DNA of 17,697 nucleotides. Source: Clostridium sp. OF09-36. Lineage in GTDB: Bacteria > Bacillota > Clostridia > Lachnospirales > Lachnospiraceae. The notes under the pieces are model-generated. The model was not told the DNA's origin and did not search any database. It saw only the letters and a list, made by a program, of their open reading frames with translations. Location of the stretch: NCBI RefSeq assembly GCF_003481985.1, contig NZ_QUMD01000044.1:1-17697 (forward strand), written 5' to 3'. The position numbers and the translations under genes are program-made. Positions 7,214-14,899 of this stretch are shown here, piece by piece (the stretch's first letter is position 1; each line of letters begins with the position of its first letter).

Positions 7214-7254
7214 TCACATATGGGGAAGGGCAGTGTGTGAACAGCCATATGTGA
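7214..7254. repeat. 10-bp perfect inverted repeat in the ftsH leader
   Basis: TCACATATGG (7214-7223) and CCATATGTGA (7245-7254) are exact inverted copies separated by 21 nt. The second arm ends ~63 bp before the ftsH start. It could be an operator for a dimeric regulator or an RNA stem in the 5' leader. The 236-bp gap has no gene; it otherwise holds the hairpin at 7133-7168. Confidence 0.45.
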
Positions 7255-7317
7255 AGAGAGAAGAACAGCTGCAAAAATTCTGGATACAACACGAAAGACA
7301 TAAAGGAGAGCAAACGT

Positions 7318-9246
7318 ATGGGTATGAAAGAAGACGGACCAAAGCGGCCAAATAAAAAGCTGATTTATTACTATGGCATCATTCTTCTGATTACGGTTCT
7401 GCTGAATGCGCTGGTTATGCCGGCCCTGGCAGAGCGTTCCGTAACGGAAGTCACCTACGATCAGTTTCTGGATATGCTGGACAACAAACAGATCGCAGGA
7501 GTAACAAGAGGAGACAATCAGCTGACCTTCTGGACAGAGGATGTGCAGCAGGTTTTAAATGGCCAGCTTCCCATGAAGTCATGGAAAAACGCAGATATTA
7601 AACTGTACAAAACAGGTATCTGGCCGGATGATGACCTGACGACCAGACTGAGAAATGCAGGCATCAGTTTCTCAGAGACGATCCCGACACAGGCATCACC
7701 TCTGCAGAATTTTATTTTCAGCTGGCTTCTGCCGATCCTGATGTTTGTGATCATTGGCCAGCTCCTTAGTAAGAGCATGGCCAAGCGGATGGGCGGCATG
7801 GGAAATGCCATGACCTTCGGAAAGTCCAATGCCAAGATCTACGCAGAGACTGAGACCGGCAAAACCTTCGCGGATGTAGCAGGCCAGGAAGAAGCAAAGG
7901 AAGCATTAAAGGAAATCGTGGATTTCCTGCATAATCCGCAGAAGTATGCAGACATCGGAGCAGTCCTGCCGAAAGGAGCACTGCTTGTGGGCCCTCCTGG
8001 AACTGGTAAAACCCTGCTTGCAAAGGCAGTAGCCGGTGAGGCACATGTCCCGTTCTTTTCCATTTCCGGTTCGGAATTCGTGGAAATGTTCGTTGGTATG
8101 GGCGCAGCCAAGGTGCGTGATCTGTTTAAGCAGGCAAATGAAAAGGCACCTTGTATCGTATTTATCGATGAGATCGATACCATTGGTAAAAAGCGTGATG
8201 GTTCCGGTTTCTCCGGAAATGATGAGCGTGAGCAGACGTTAAACCAGCTGTTAACCGAGATGGATGGTTTTGATGGCCGCAAGGGTGTTGTGATCCTGGC
8301 AGCGACCAACCGTCCGGAGTCTCTGGATAAGGCACTTCTTCGTCCTGGCCGTTTTGACCGCCGGATCCCGGTTGAACTTCCGGATCTGAAGGGGCGTGTG
8401 GCAATCCTGAAAGTTCATGCAAAGAATGTAAAACTCGGAAGTGACATCGATTTCGATGCCATCGGACGTGCAACTTCCGGTGCCAGCGGTGCGGAGCTTG
8501 CCAATATCATCAACGAGGGCGCACTGCGTGCGGTCCGTCAGGGTCGCGCTTTTGTAAGCCAGGCAGACCTGGAAGAGAGTGTTGAGGTAGTCATTGCCGG
8601 TTACCAGAGAAAAGATGCCGGTGTGTCCATGAACGAGAAGCGTATCGTATCTTACCACGAGGTGGGTCATGCGCTGGTGGCAGCGTGCCAGAGCAACAGC
8701 GCTCCGGTGCATAAGATCACCATCATCCCGCGTACCTCCGGTGCCCTTGGTTATACCATGCAGGTGGAAGAGGGCGAGCGTTTCCTGATGAGCAAAGAAG
8801 AGGCATTGAACAAGATCGCGACGCTGACCGGCGGTCGTGCCGCAGAGGAATTTATCTTCCATTCCATCACGACCGGTGCGGCAAACGATATCGAGCAGGC
8901 GACCAAGCTCGCACGTGCCATGGTAACCCGGTACGGTATGAGCAGCCAGTTTGGTATGGTAGCATTGGAAACCGTGAATAACCAGTATCTGGGCGGCGAT
9001 ACTTCCATGGTATGTTCCCCGGAGACTGCAAGACTAGTCGATGAAGAAGTTGTTAACATCGTAAAACAGCAGTATGACAAGGCAATGCAGATCTTAAAGG
9101 ACAATGCAGCCAAGTTAAACGAGATTTCCGCTTATCTGCTGGAGCGCGAGACCATTACCGGTGAGGAATTCATGGAGATTCTGAATGCCGGGAAGGAAAC
9201 AGAGGAAGATAGCGCTCCGGTGAGTCAGGAAGAAGCTGCGCAGTAA
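7318..9246 (+). CDS. ftsH: ATP-dependent zinc metalloprotease FtsH
   Basis: This is a membrane-anchored AAA+ protease that degrades misfolded and regulatory membrane and cytosolic proteins as a hexamer. The domains in order are TM1 (~15-37), a short extracytoplasmic domain, TM2 (~125-147), an AAA+ ATPase and an M41 peptidase. The ATPase has Walker A GPPGTGKT (225-232), Walker B with Asp284-Glu285 (VFIDEID) and the second region of homology TNRPESLDKALLRPGRFDR (330-348). The peptidase has the zinc motif HEVGH (447-451), and Asp524 (GAANDIEQAT) fits the third zinc ligand. The length of 642 aa is typical. AAAGGAGAG precedes the ATG. It stands alone here, without the tilS-hpt neighbours common in Firmicutes, and ends in a long hairpin. 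Confidence 0.97.
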   Translation: MGMKEDGPKRPNKKLIYYYGIILLITVLLNALVMPALAERSVTEVTYDQFLDMLDNKQIAGVTRGDNQLTFWTEDVQQVLNGQLPMKSWKNADIKLYKTGIWPDDDLTTRLRNAGISFSETIPTQASPLQNFIFSWLLPILMFVIIGQLLSKSMAKRMGGMGNAMTFGKSNAKIYAETETGKTFADVAGQEEAKEALKEIVDFLHNPQKYADIGAVLPKGALLVGPPGTGKTLLAKAVAGEAHVPFFSISGSEFVEMFVGMGAAKVRDLFKQANEKAPCIVFIDEIDTIGKKRDGSGFSGNDEREQTLNQLLTEMDGFDGRKGVVILAATNRPESLDKALLRPGRFDRRIPVELPDLKGRVAILKVHAKNVKLGSDIDFDAIGRATSGASGAELANIINEGALRAVRQGRAFVSQADLEESVEVVIAGYQRKDAGVSMNEKRIVSYHEVGHALVAACQSNSAPVHKITIIPRTSGALGYTMQVEEGERFLMSKEEALNKIATLTGGRAAEEFIFHSITTGAANDIEQATKLARAMVTRYGMSSQFGMVALETVNNQYLGGDTSMVCSPETARLVDEEVVNIVKQQYDKAMQILKDNAAKLNEISAYLLERETITGEEFMEILNAGKETEEDSAPVSQEEAAQ

Positions 9247-9268
9247 CAATATCGCATGATAACAAACG

Positions 9269-9325
9269 AGGTGCGAAAGCTCCCGCAGCCGCCATGCATG
9301 GCGCTGCGGAGCTTTTCGCACCTTT
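9269..9325 (+). terminator. Very long stem-loop terminator after ftsH
   Basis: Arms 9269-9296 and 9297-9323 form a near-complete ~25-bp stem with three single-base bulges; the apex is the self-complementary GCATGC-like turn. The stem starts AGGTGCGAAA and ends TTTTCGCACCT, then TT. It lies 23 nt after the ftsH stop. It most likely ends the ftsH transcript. Confidence 0.8.
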
Positions 9326-9355
9326 GATATTTACTGTGCTAAATTGTTTAGTCTG

Positions 9356-9369
9356 CGAACAAATGTTTG
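9356..9369. promoter_or_regulatory. LexA (DinR) SOS box in the uvrA promoter
   Basis: CGAACAAATGTTTG matches the Gram-positive LexA consensus CGAACRNRYGTTYC at all but the last base. Its 3' end overlaps the -35 box of the uvrA promoter, so bound LexA would block RNA polymerase. This predicts DNA-damage induction of uvrA, as known for Bacillus uvrBA. The match is seen; repression is inferred. Confidence 0.75.
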
Positions 9370-9395
9370 CAAGCAGCCTGTTGCTGTGGTATAAT
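9367..9395 (+). promoter_or_regulatory. uvrA promoter with extended -10
   Basis: The -35 TTGCAA (9367-9372), a 17-bp spacer and TATAAT (9390-9395) are preceded by TGG, an extended -10 element. The leader to the uvrA ATG is ~70 nt. Confidence 0.75.
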
Positions 9396-9473
9396 GGGCT
9401 GGTATCTGAGTTACACTAAAAAGAGGAATCGTACAAGTGACGATGCAACGATGCACAAGAAAGGTTTACGGCC

Positions 9474-12305
9474 ATGGCAAAGCAGTATATCAAGATTCGA
9501 GGTGCCAATGAGCACAATTTAAAAAATATATCCCTGGATATCCCAAGAAATGAACTGGTAGTTCTGACTGGATTAAGTGGTTCGGGCAAGTCTTCCCTGG
9601 CGTTTGATACCATCTATGCAGAAGGACAGCGGCGTTATATGGAGTCGTTGTCTTCCTACGCCAGACAGTTCCTGGGACAGATGGAAAAGCCGGATGTGGA
9701 AAGCATTGAGGGACTTTCTCCTGCCATCTCCATCGACCAGAAATCGACCAACCGCAACCCGCGTTCCACGGTGGGAACGGTGACGGAGATCTACGATTAT
9801 ATGCGTCTTCTGTATGCACGCATCGGTATTCCGCACTGTCCGAAGTGTGGACGTGAGATCAAAAAACAGACCATCGACCAGATGGTTGACCAGATCCTGC
9901 AGCTGCCGGAGCGCACGAAGATCCAGCTTCTGGCACCGGTGGTGCGCGGGCGCAAGGGGGAACACGTCAAGCTTTTGGAGCAGGCGCGCCGCAGCGGCTA
10001 TGTGCGCGTGCGCATTGACGGGAATCTCTATGACCTTTCCGAGGAGATCAAGTTAGAAAAGAACATCAAACACAATATTGAGATCGTGGTAGACCGTCTG
10101 GTGGTGAAGGAGGGCATCGAAAAGCGTTTGACGGATTCCATCGAGACCGTTATGGGACTTTCGGATGGTCTCATGATCGTTGATGTGATCGACGGGGAGC
10201 CGATCAATTTCAGCATGAGCTTTGCCTGTCCGGACTGCGGCATCAGCATCGAAGAGGTGGAGCCGCGAAGCTTTTCCTTTAATAATCCGTTTGGCGCCTG
10301 CCCGGAGTGCTTCGGTCTCGGGTATAAGATGGAATTTGATGAGGACCTTATGATCCCGGATAAGTCCTTAAGCATTTCCAAAGGAGCCATTGTGGTGATG
10401 GGCTGGCAGTCCTGCACGGAAAAGAGCAGTTTTACCCATGCCATTTTGGATGCGCTGTGCAAGGAGTATCATTTTGATCTGGATACTCCGTTTGAAGATT
10501 ACCCGAAGGAAATCCAGGATGTGATCCTGCATGGAACGAACGGGAAAGAGGTCAAAGTTTATTACAAGGGACAGCGCGGTGAGGGCATTTACCCGGTCGC
10601 ATTCGAAGGTCTGATCCGCAATGTGGAGCGCCGCTATAAGGAAACCTTTTCCGAAGCATCGAAAGCGGAATACGAGACGTTTATGCGCATCACACCGTGT
10701 AAGGCCTGCAAGGGTCAGCGTTTAAAGCCGGGTTCCCTGGCGGTTACAGTTGGTGATCTGAATATTTATGAGGCAACGGAGCTGTCCATTACCCGCTTCC
10801 GTGCTTTTCTGGAGGATTTAAAGCTGACGCCGATGCAGGAGTCCATCGGTCATCAGATCTTAAAAGAGATCAAGGCGCGTCTGGATTTCCTGCTGAATGT
10901 CGGTCTGGAGTATCTGTCTCTCTCCCGGGCAACTGGTACGTTATCCGGTGGTGAGGCACAGCGGATCCGTCTGGCAACGCAGATTGGTTCCGGTCTGGTC
11001 GGAGTTGCCTACATTCTGGACGAGCCGAGTATCGGCCTGCATCAGCGCGACAACGACAAGCTTCTTGCGACCCTGACACATCTGCGCGACCTTGGAAATA
11101 CCGTGCTTGTGGTCGAGCACGATGAAGATACCATGCGGGCAGCGGACTGTATTGTGGATATCGGACCGGGAGCGGGGGAACATGGTGGAGAAGTCGTGGC
11201 GGTTGGCACGGCAGAAGAAATCATGAAAAACGAAAAGTCTATCACAGGTGCGTACTTGGGCGGACGCATCCAGATCCCGGTTCCGAAGGAGCGCAGACAG
11301 CCGACCGGCTGGATCACAGTGCGCGGGGCAGCAGAGAACAACTTAAAAAATATCGATGTTTCCTTCCCACTTGGCATTATGACCTGCGTGACCGGTGTCT
11401 CCGGCTCGGGAAAAAGTTCCCTGGTCAACGAAATCCTTTATAAGGAACTGGCAAGAAAGCTGAACCGTGCGCGTACTATTCCGGGCAAATTTAAGAAGAT
11501 CGAGGGATTGGAGCAGCTGGATAAGGTCATCAACATTGACCAGTCCCCGATCGGCCGTACTCCGCGTTCTAACCCGGCAACTTACACGGGCGTGTTTGAT
11601 ATGATCCGCGACCTGTTTGCGTCGACGCCGGATGCCAAGGCGAAGGGCTATAACAAAGGACGTTTCAGCTTTAATGTGAAGGGCGGTCGGTGTGAGGCCT
11701 GCAGCGGTGACGGCATCATCAAGATTGAGATGCATTTTTTGCCGGATGTCTATGTGCCGTGTGAAGTCTGTGGGGGCAAACGCTATAACCGCGAGACGCT
11801 GGAAGTGAAATATAAGGGAAAGAGCATTTACGATGTGCTGAACATGACGGTAGAAGAGGCTATGAAATTCTTTGAGAATGTGCCGTCGATCTACCGGAAG
11901 ATTGCGACCTTGAATGATGTGGGACTTTCGTATATCCGTCTGGGACAGCCGTCAACCCAGCTTTCCGGCGGCGAGGCACAGCGGATCAAGCTGTCGACGG
12001 AGTTAAGCCGCCGTGGAACCGGAAAGACCGTTTATATTCTGGATGAGCCGACAACCGGTCTGCATTTTGCGGATGTCCACAAGCTGGTGGAGATCCTGCG
12101 CAGATTGTCGGATGGTGGTAATACGGTCATTGTCATTGAGCACAACCTGGATGTGATCAAAACAGCGGATTACCTGATCGATATTGGACCGGAGGGCGGC
12201 GAGCGCGGTGGAACTGTTATCGCGAAAGGAACGCCGGAGGAAGTCGCAGAAAGCCCGGTATCTTATACTGGAAAGTATGTGAAGCGGTATCTGAGTAGAA
12301 ACTGA
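9474..12305 (+). CDS. uvrA: Excinuclease ABC subunit A (UvrA)
   Basis: This is the damage-recognition ATPase of nucleotide excision repair; a UvrA dimer finds bulky lesions and loads UvrB. At 943 aa it is full length, with the family's tandem ABC layout. Walker A1 is GLSGSGKSS (33-41, Lys39) and signature 1 is LSGGEAQR at 490. Walker A2 is GVSGSGKSS (641-649, Lys647) and signature 2 is LSGGEAQR at 830. Two zinc modules are intact: Cys252/255 with Cys276/279, and Cys740/743 with Cys763/766 (CX2C-X19-CX2C). The start has AGAAAGG at a 9-nt distance. Unlike the common uvrB-uvrA operon, uvrB is not adjacent, and uvrA has its own SOS-type promoter. A bidirectional terminator follows. Confidence 0.98.
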   Translation: MAKQYIKIRGANEHNLKNISLDIPRNELVVLTGLSGSGKSSLAFDTIYAEGQRRYMESLSSYARQFLGQMEKPDVESIEGLSPAISIDQKSTNRNPRSTVGTVTEIYDYMRLLYARIGIPHCPKCGREIKKQTIDQMVDQILQLPERTKIQLLAPVVRGRKGEHVKLLEQARRSGYVRVRIDGNLYDLSEEIKLEKNIKHNIEIVVDRLVVKEGIEKRLTDSIETVMGLSDGLMIVDVIDGEPINFSMSFACPDCGISIEEVEPRSFSFNNPFGACPECFGLGYKMEFDEDLMIPDKSLSISKGAIVVMGWQSCTEKSSFTHAILDALCKEYHFDLDTPFEDYPKEIQDVILHGTNGKEVKVYYKGQRGEGIYPVAFEGLIRNVERRYKETFSEASKAEYETFMRITPCKACKGQRLKPGSLAVTVGDLNIYEATELSITRFRAFLEDLKLTPMQESIGHQILKEIKARLDFLLNVGLEYLSLSRATGTLSGGEAQRIRLATQIGSGLVGVAYILDEPSIGLHQRDNDKLLATLTHLRDLGNTVLVVEHDEDTMRAADCIVDIGPGAGEHGGEVVAVGTAEEIMKNEKSITGAYLGGRIQIPVPKERRQPTGWITVRGAAENNLKNIDVSFPLGIMTCVTGVSGSGKSSLVNEILYKELARKLNRARTIPGKFKKIEGLEQLDKVINIDQSPIGRTPRSNPATYTGVFDMIRDLFASTPDAKAKGYNKGRFSFNVKGGRCEACSGDGIIKIEMHFLPDVYVPCEVCGGKRYNRETLEVKYKGKSIYDVLNMTVEEAMKFFENVPSIYRKIATLNDVGLSYIRLGQPSTQLSGGEAQRIKLSTELSRRGTGKTVYILDEPTTGLHFADVHKLVEILRRLSDGGNTVIVIEHNLDVIKTADYLIDIGPEGGERGGTVIAKGTPEEVAESPVSYTGKYVKRYLSRN

Positions 12306-12324
12306 TCATCATAGGTGTTTTTAG

Positions 12325-12380
12325 AAAAATCCGAATGTCATTACACGGTAACATATGGTGTAATGACATTCGGATTTTTT
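12325..12380. terminator. Bidirectional terminator, 22-bp perfect stem
   Basis: A run of 22 perfect base pairs joins 12325-12346 with 12358-12379 around an 11-nt loop. AAAAA opens the stem and TTTTTT closes it, so it can end transcription from both sides. It lies between convergent uvrA and the LysR gene, 4 bp past the LysR stop. Confidence 0.92.
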
Positions 12381-12384
12381 ATGT

Positions 12385-13323
12385 TTATAAAGGATAGAGC
12401 TGTGGGATTAATTGTTTACGAATTAAATCAAGCATATCTTGAATTAAATTGACGTTATTGGGAGTTTCAGCATAAAAGGCGTGAATGTTTTGAACGGGAG
12501 GTGTTGAATCCAAAGTACAAAAATAAACATCGTATCGAGATGCAATTTGTTCCCATCTGCAAATGCTTTGAGAAATGAATGTAACGCCCATGCCATTGCT
12601 GGCAAGAAGCAGAGCAGCTTGAGGCGTACCATAGGTTATTAGATTTCCATATTTAAACTGATAGCGATTCATTTCTCGTTCTAAAAAATATGTGTAATTA
12701 TTAATATTTTCGCCACAAACAAAAGGTGCACCGTCTAATATAGAAGAATCGATAAGGCAAGGATGTTCAATAGAGCATCCTTTGTATTTTTCTGGTGAAA
12801 TAAGGCCAAGCGATTGAGGTATTACATAGATAAGATTTTCTTGGATTAAAAATTCATCTTGAATATTGTTATGCGTGTTTGAAAGGCTAAAAGTTCCGAT
12901 CGCTAGAGTAGCAGGAAGATTGTCAATGTTTTTGTCATGTGTATTCAAAGCGTTGTTATTGATGGACAATTGTACGTCTGGATGAAGTTTTGCAAACGTG
13001 GGCAGTAAAAGGGGAAGCCAATAATGCCCACGTCCACTTCCGATGCTTAGACAGAAACGAGTTTTTGATAAAGATGATAATTGGTTTTGCATTTTGATCT
13101 GCAGTTGCCGGATATGGTTCATTTCTTGTATATAGAGATTTCCGGCAGCGGTCAGTCTGATCGGTGAATGTTTACGATCAAAAAGTTTCACACCTAATTC
13201 GCTTTCTAACTTATTTAATGCACTTGTTAATGCGGGCTGTGAAATATATAGTCTGGCTGCAGCTTTTGTTAAATTTTGTTCTTGAGCAACAGCTATGACA
13301 TAATCTAATTTATCGAAAGACAT
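12385..13323 (-). CDS. LysR-family transcriptional regulator
   Basis: This is a DNA-binding regulator of 312 aa, the usual LTTR length. The N-terminal winged helix-turn-helix covers about residues 1-60 (AQEQNLTKAAARLYISQPALTSALNKLESELGVKLFDR), which is clear LTTR sequence. A linker helix and a ligand-binding domain (~90-300) follow. Start 13323 (MSFDKLDY) has AAGGAG eight bases ahead; a longer reading starting with GTG at 13332 would overlap that site. The gene is divergent from the 2HCT transporter and dehydratase genes, the classic layout for a LysR activator of the neighbouring operon, with their substrate as likely co-inducer. Base composition is A+T-rich like those two genes and unlike uvrA. 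The ligand is unknown. Confidence 0.93.
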   Translation of the reverse strand: MSFDKLDYVIAVAQEQNLTKAAARLYISQPALTSALNKLESELGVKLFDRKHSPIRLTAAGNLYIQEMNHIRQLQIKMQNQLSSLSKTRFCLSIGSGRGHYWLPLLLPTFAKLHPDVQLSINNNALNTHDKNIDNLPATLAIGTFSLSNTHNNIQDEFLIQENLIYVIPQSLGLISPEKYKGCSIEHPCLIDSSILDGAPFVCGENINNYTYFLEREMNRYQFKYGNLITYGTPQAALLLASNGMGVTFISQSICRWEQIASRYDVYFCTLDSTPPVQNIHAFYAETPNNVNLIQDMLDLIRKQLIPQLYPL

Positions 13324-13358
13324 AAAGCACACTCCTTGAATTATAAATATTTGTTTAT

Positions 13359-13387
13359 AGTATTATTTATGGGAACATATTGGACAA
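13359..13387 (-). promoter_or_regulatory. Candidate LysR-gene promoter
   Basis: On the minus strand TTGTCC (13382-13387) and AATACT (13359-13364) are 17 bp apart, each 4/6 to consensus. A small dyad TATAAA-N6-TTTATA (13342-13359) lies over the expected start of transcription and could serve autoregulation. Confidence 0.4.
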
Positions 13388-13395
13388 AATGATGA

Positions 13396-13410
13396 ATTAC
13401 ACAATATAAT
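13396..13410. promoter_or_regulatory. LysR-type box (T-N11-A dyad)
   Basis: ATTA-N7-TAAT is a 15-bp interrupted palindrome containing T13397-N11-A13409, the classic LTTR recognition form. It lies in the divergent gap, just upstream of the regulator's own -35, so binding could control both directions. Confidence 0.5.
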
Positions 13411-13414
13411 TATG

Positions 13415-13429
13415 TCATAAAGTATATGA
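13415..13429. promoter_or_regulatory. Second dyad in the LysR/2HCT gap
   Basis: TCATA-N5-TATGA is a perfect dyad 4 bp from the T-N11-A box. It is ~70 bp upstream of an extended -10-like TGATATATG (13477-13485) that could start the transporter transcript. The pair of adjacent dyads fits a tetrameric LTTR with two contact sites. The 210-bp gap holds no gene. Confidence 0.4.
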
Positions 13430-13533
13430 TGCTTTTGCAGCAAAGTCAATAAATGCAGAAATTGCATAAAAATTCTTGATATATGTCGACAAATATTTAA
13501 GAAAAAAGAAAAAAATATAAGGAGAATATTATT

Positions 13534-14841
13534 ATGGGTGTTTCGAAAAAGTATGAATGGATGGGTTTGCCTTTACTGACATGGGTGGTGTTAGCTGGGA
13601 TAACGGTATTAGGTATGTACTCAGGAAAAATGGGAACAGATTTTGGCTCTACAATATTTTGGCTTACAGTAATCGGAGCTATAATCATGGGAGTGGGCAA
13701 TCAGCTTCCAATCGTAAAAGATTATTTAGGTGGTGGACCATTACTTTTATTATTACTTGGTTCTTTTGCAACATGGGCGAAATTAATACCGGAAGCTTAT
13801 GTTGAAGCTGCAAATAACTGGATGTCTGGAATCAATTTTCAAGCTTTTTTTCTTACATTATTGATTGTAAGCGCAGTTATGGCTATTGAGCGAAAAATTT
13901 TGTTAAAATCTTTGGTCGGATATCTTCCGTGTATTTTAGGTGGCTTAGTAGGAGCTGCGATTATGGCGGCTGCAGCAGGCATGATTTGTTTCCATTTAAG
14001 TATCGGAGATATTTTGATGACTTATGTGATGCCTATAATGGGTGGTGGAAGTGCAGCAGGTGCTCTTCCAATGAGTAGCATTTATGAAGAGGTGACAGGA
14101 AAAGACAAGGATGTATATTACGGCATTGCGATGTCTGCATTGATGGTTGCTAATATTCTTTGCATTTTCTTTGCTGTTGGTTTGGATCTTTTAGGAAAGA
14201 AATTTCCAAAAATGACAGGAGATGGAAGTCAATTATTACGTAAAAAGAATGACAAAGATAGCATTGGAGATTCGGAGCAGGTTACATACAGTTTAGAAGA
14301 TATGGGAAATGGAATGATGATCATGGCTGGGTGCTGGGTATTTGCCGGTCTTTGTTCCAAATGGTTTCTTCCTAAAATTTTTGGTGTATCGATTCATCAG
14401 TATGCATACTTGGTTATTATTGCGGTTGGATTAAATATTAGTGGTGTGTTGTCTGCAAAATTAAGAAAAGGAATTTGCAAAGTCTATGATGTAATGAAAG
14501 TTTGGCTGACACCGTCAGTATTTGCAGGAATGGCAATTTCTCTTCTGGATTTTCAGAGCTTTATCGATGCTATGTCAGTGAAAACACTGGTGCTTTCTGT
14601 TGCTATTATTGTAGGTTGTATTTTGGGAAGTGCGCTGATTGGTTATCTCGTGGGCTTTTATCCAATAGATGCCGCAATGACAGGAGGGTTATGCATGGCT
14701 AACATGGGAGGCAGTGGAGATATGCTGATTTTGGCTGCTGGAAACAGAATGGATCTTATGACTTACGCATCAATTTCCTCTAGAATTGGTGGAGCCATTG
14801 TACTTGCAATTTCGGGAGTTGTATTTGGTATGTTTGGCTGA
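13534..14841 (+). CDS. 2-hydroxycarboxylate transporter (2HCT/CitS family)
   Basis: This is a membrane carrier of the 2HCT family (CitS, CimH, MleP, CitP), which moves citrate, malate or lactate with cations or by exchange. Its 435 aa carry about eleven hydrophobic segments. Both re-entrant-loop signatures are visible: GGGSAAGALPMSS in the first half and ANMGGSGDMLILAAGNRMD followed by SSRIGGA in the second. The arginines in NRM and SRIGG match positions that bind substrate carboxylates in CitS relatives. AAGGAG precedes the ATG. It is the first gene of an operon with the dehydratase, 58 nt apart and without a terminator between. That pairing suggests a substrate beyond the family's usual citrate or malate, for example a sugar acid or tartrate-like compound; this is inference. 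Confidence 0.92.
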   Translation: MGVSKKYEWMGLPLLTWVVLAGITVLGMYSGKMGTDFGSTIFWLTVIGAIIMGVGNQLPIVKDYLGGGPLLLLLLGSFATWAKLIPEAYVEAANNWMSGINFQAFFLTLLIVSAVMAIERKILLKSLVGYLPCILGGLVGAAIMAAAAGMICFHLSIGDILMTYVMPIMGGGSAAGALPMSSIYEEVTGKDKDVYYGIAMSALMVANILCIFFAVGLDLLGKKFPKMTGDGSQLLRKKNDKDSIGDSEQVTYSLEDMGNGMMIMAGCWVFAGLCSKWFLPKIFGVSIHQYAYLVIIAVGLNISGVLSAKLRKGICKVYDVMKVWLTPSVFAGMAISLLDFQSFIDAMSVKTLVLSVAIIVGCILGSALIGYLVGFYPIDAAMTGGLCMANMGGSGDMLILAAGNRMDLMTYASISSRIGGAIVLAISGVVFGMFG

Positions 14842-14899
14842 ATGGACATGCCGAGCTATGATTCATATAAACAATATGGTAAAAGGTTGGAGAAGCGAT

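Noticed and set aside
14786..14899. Extended N-terminus of the dehydratase
   Set aside because: It would begin inside the 2HCT gene. The ATG at 14900 has GGAGAAG and starts exactly at the conserved capping domain.
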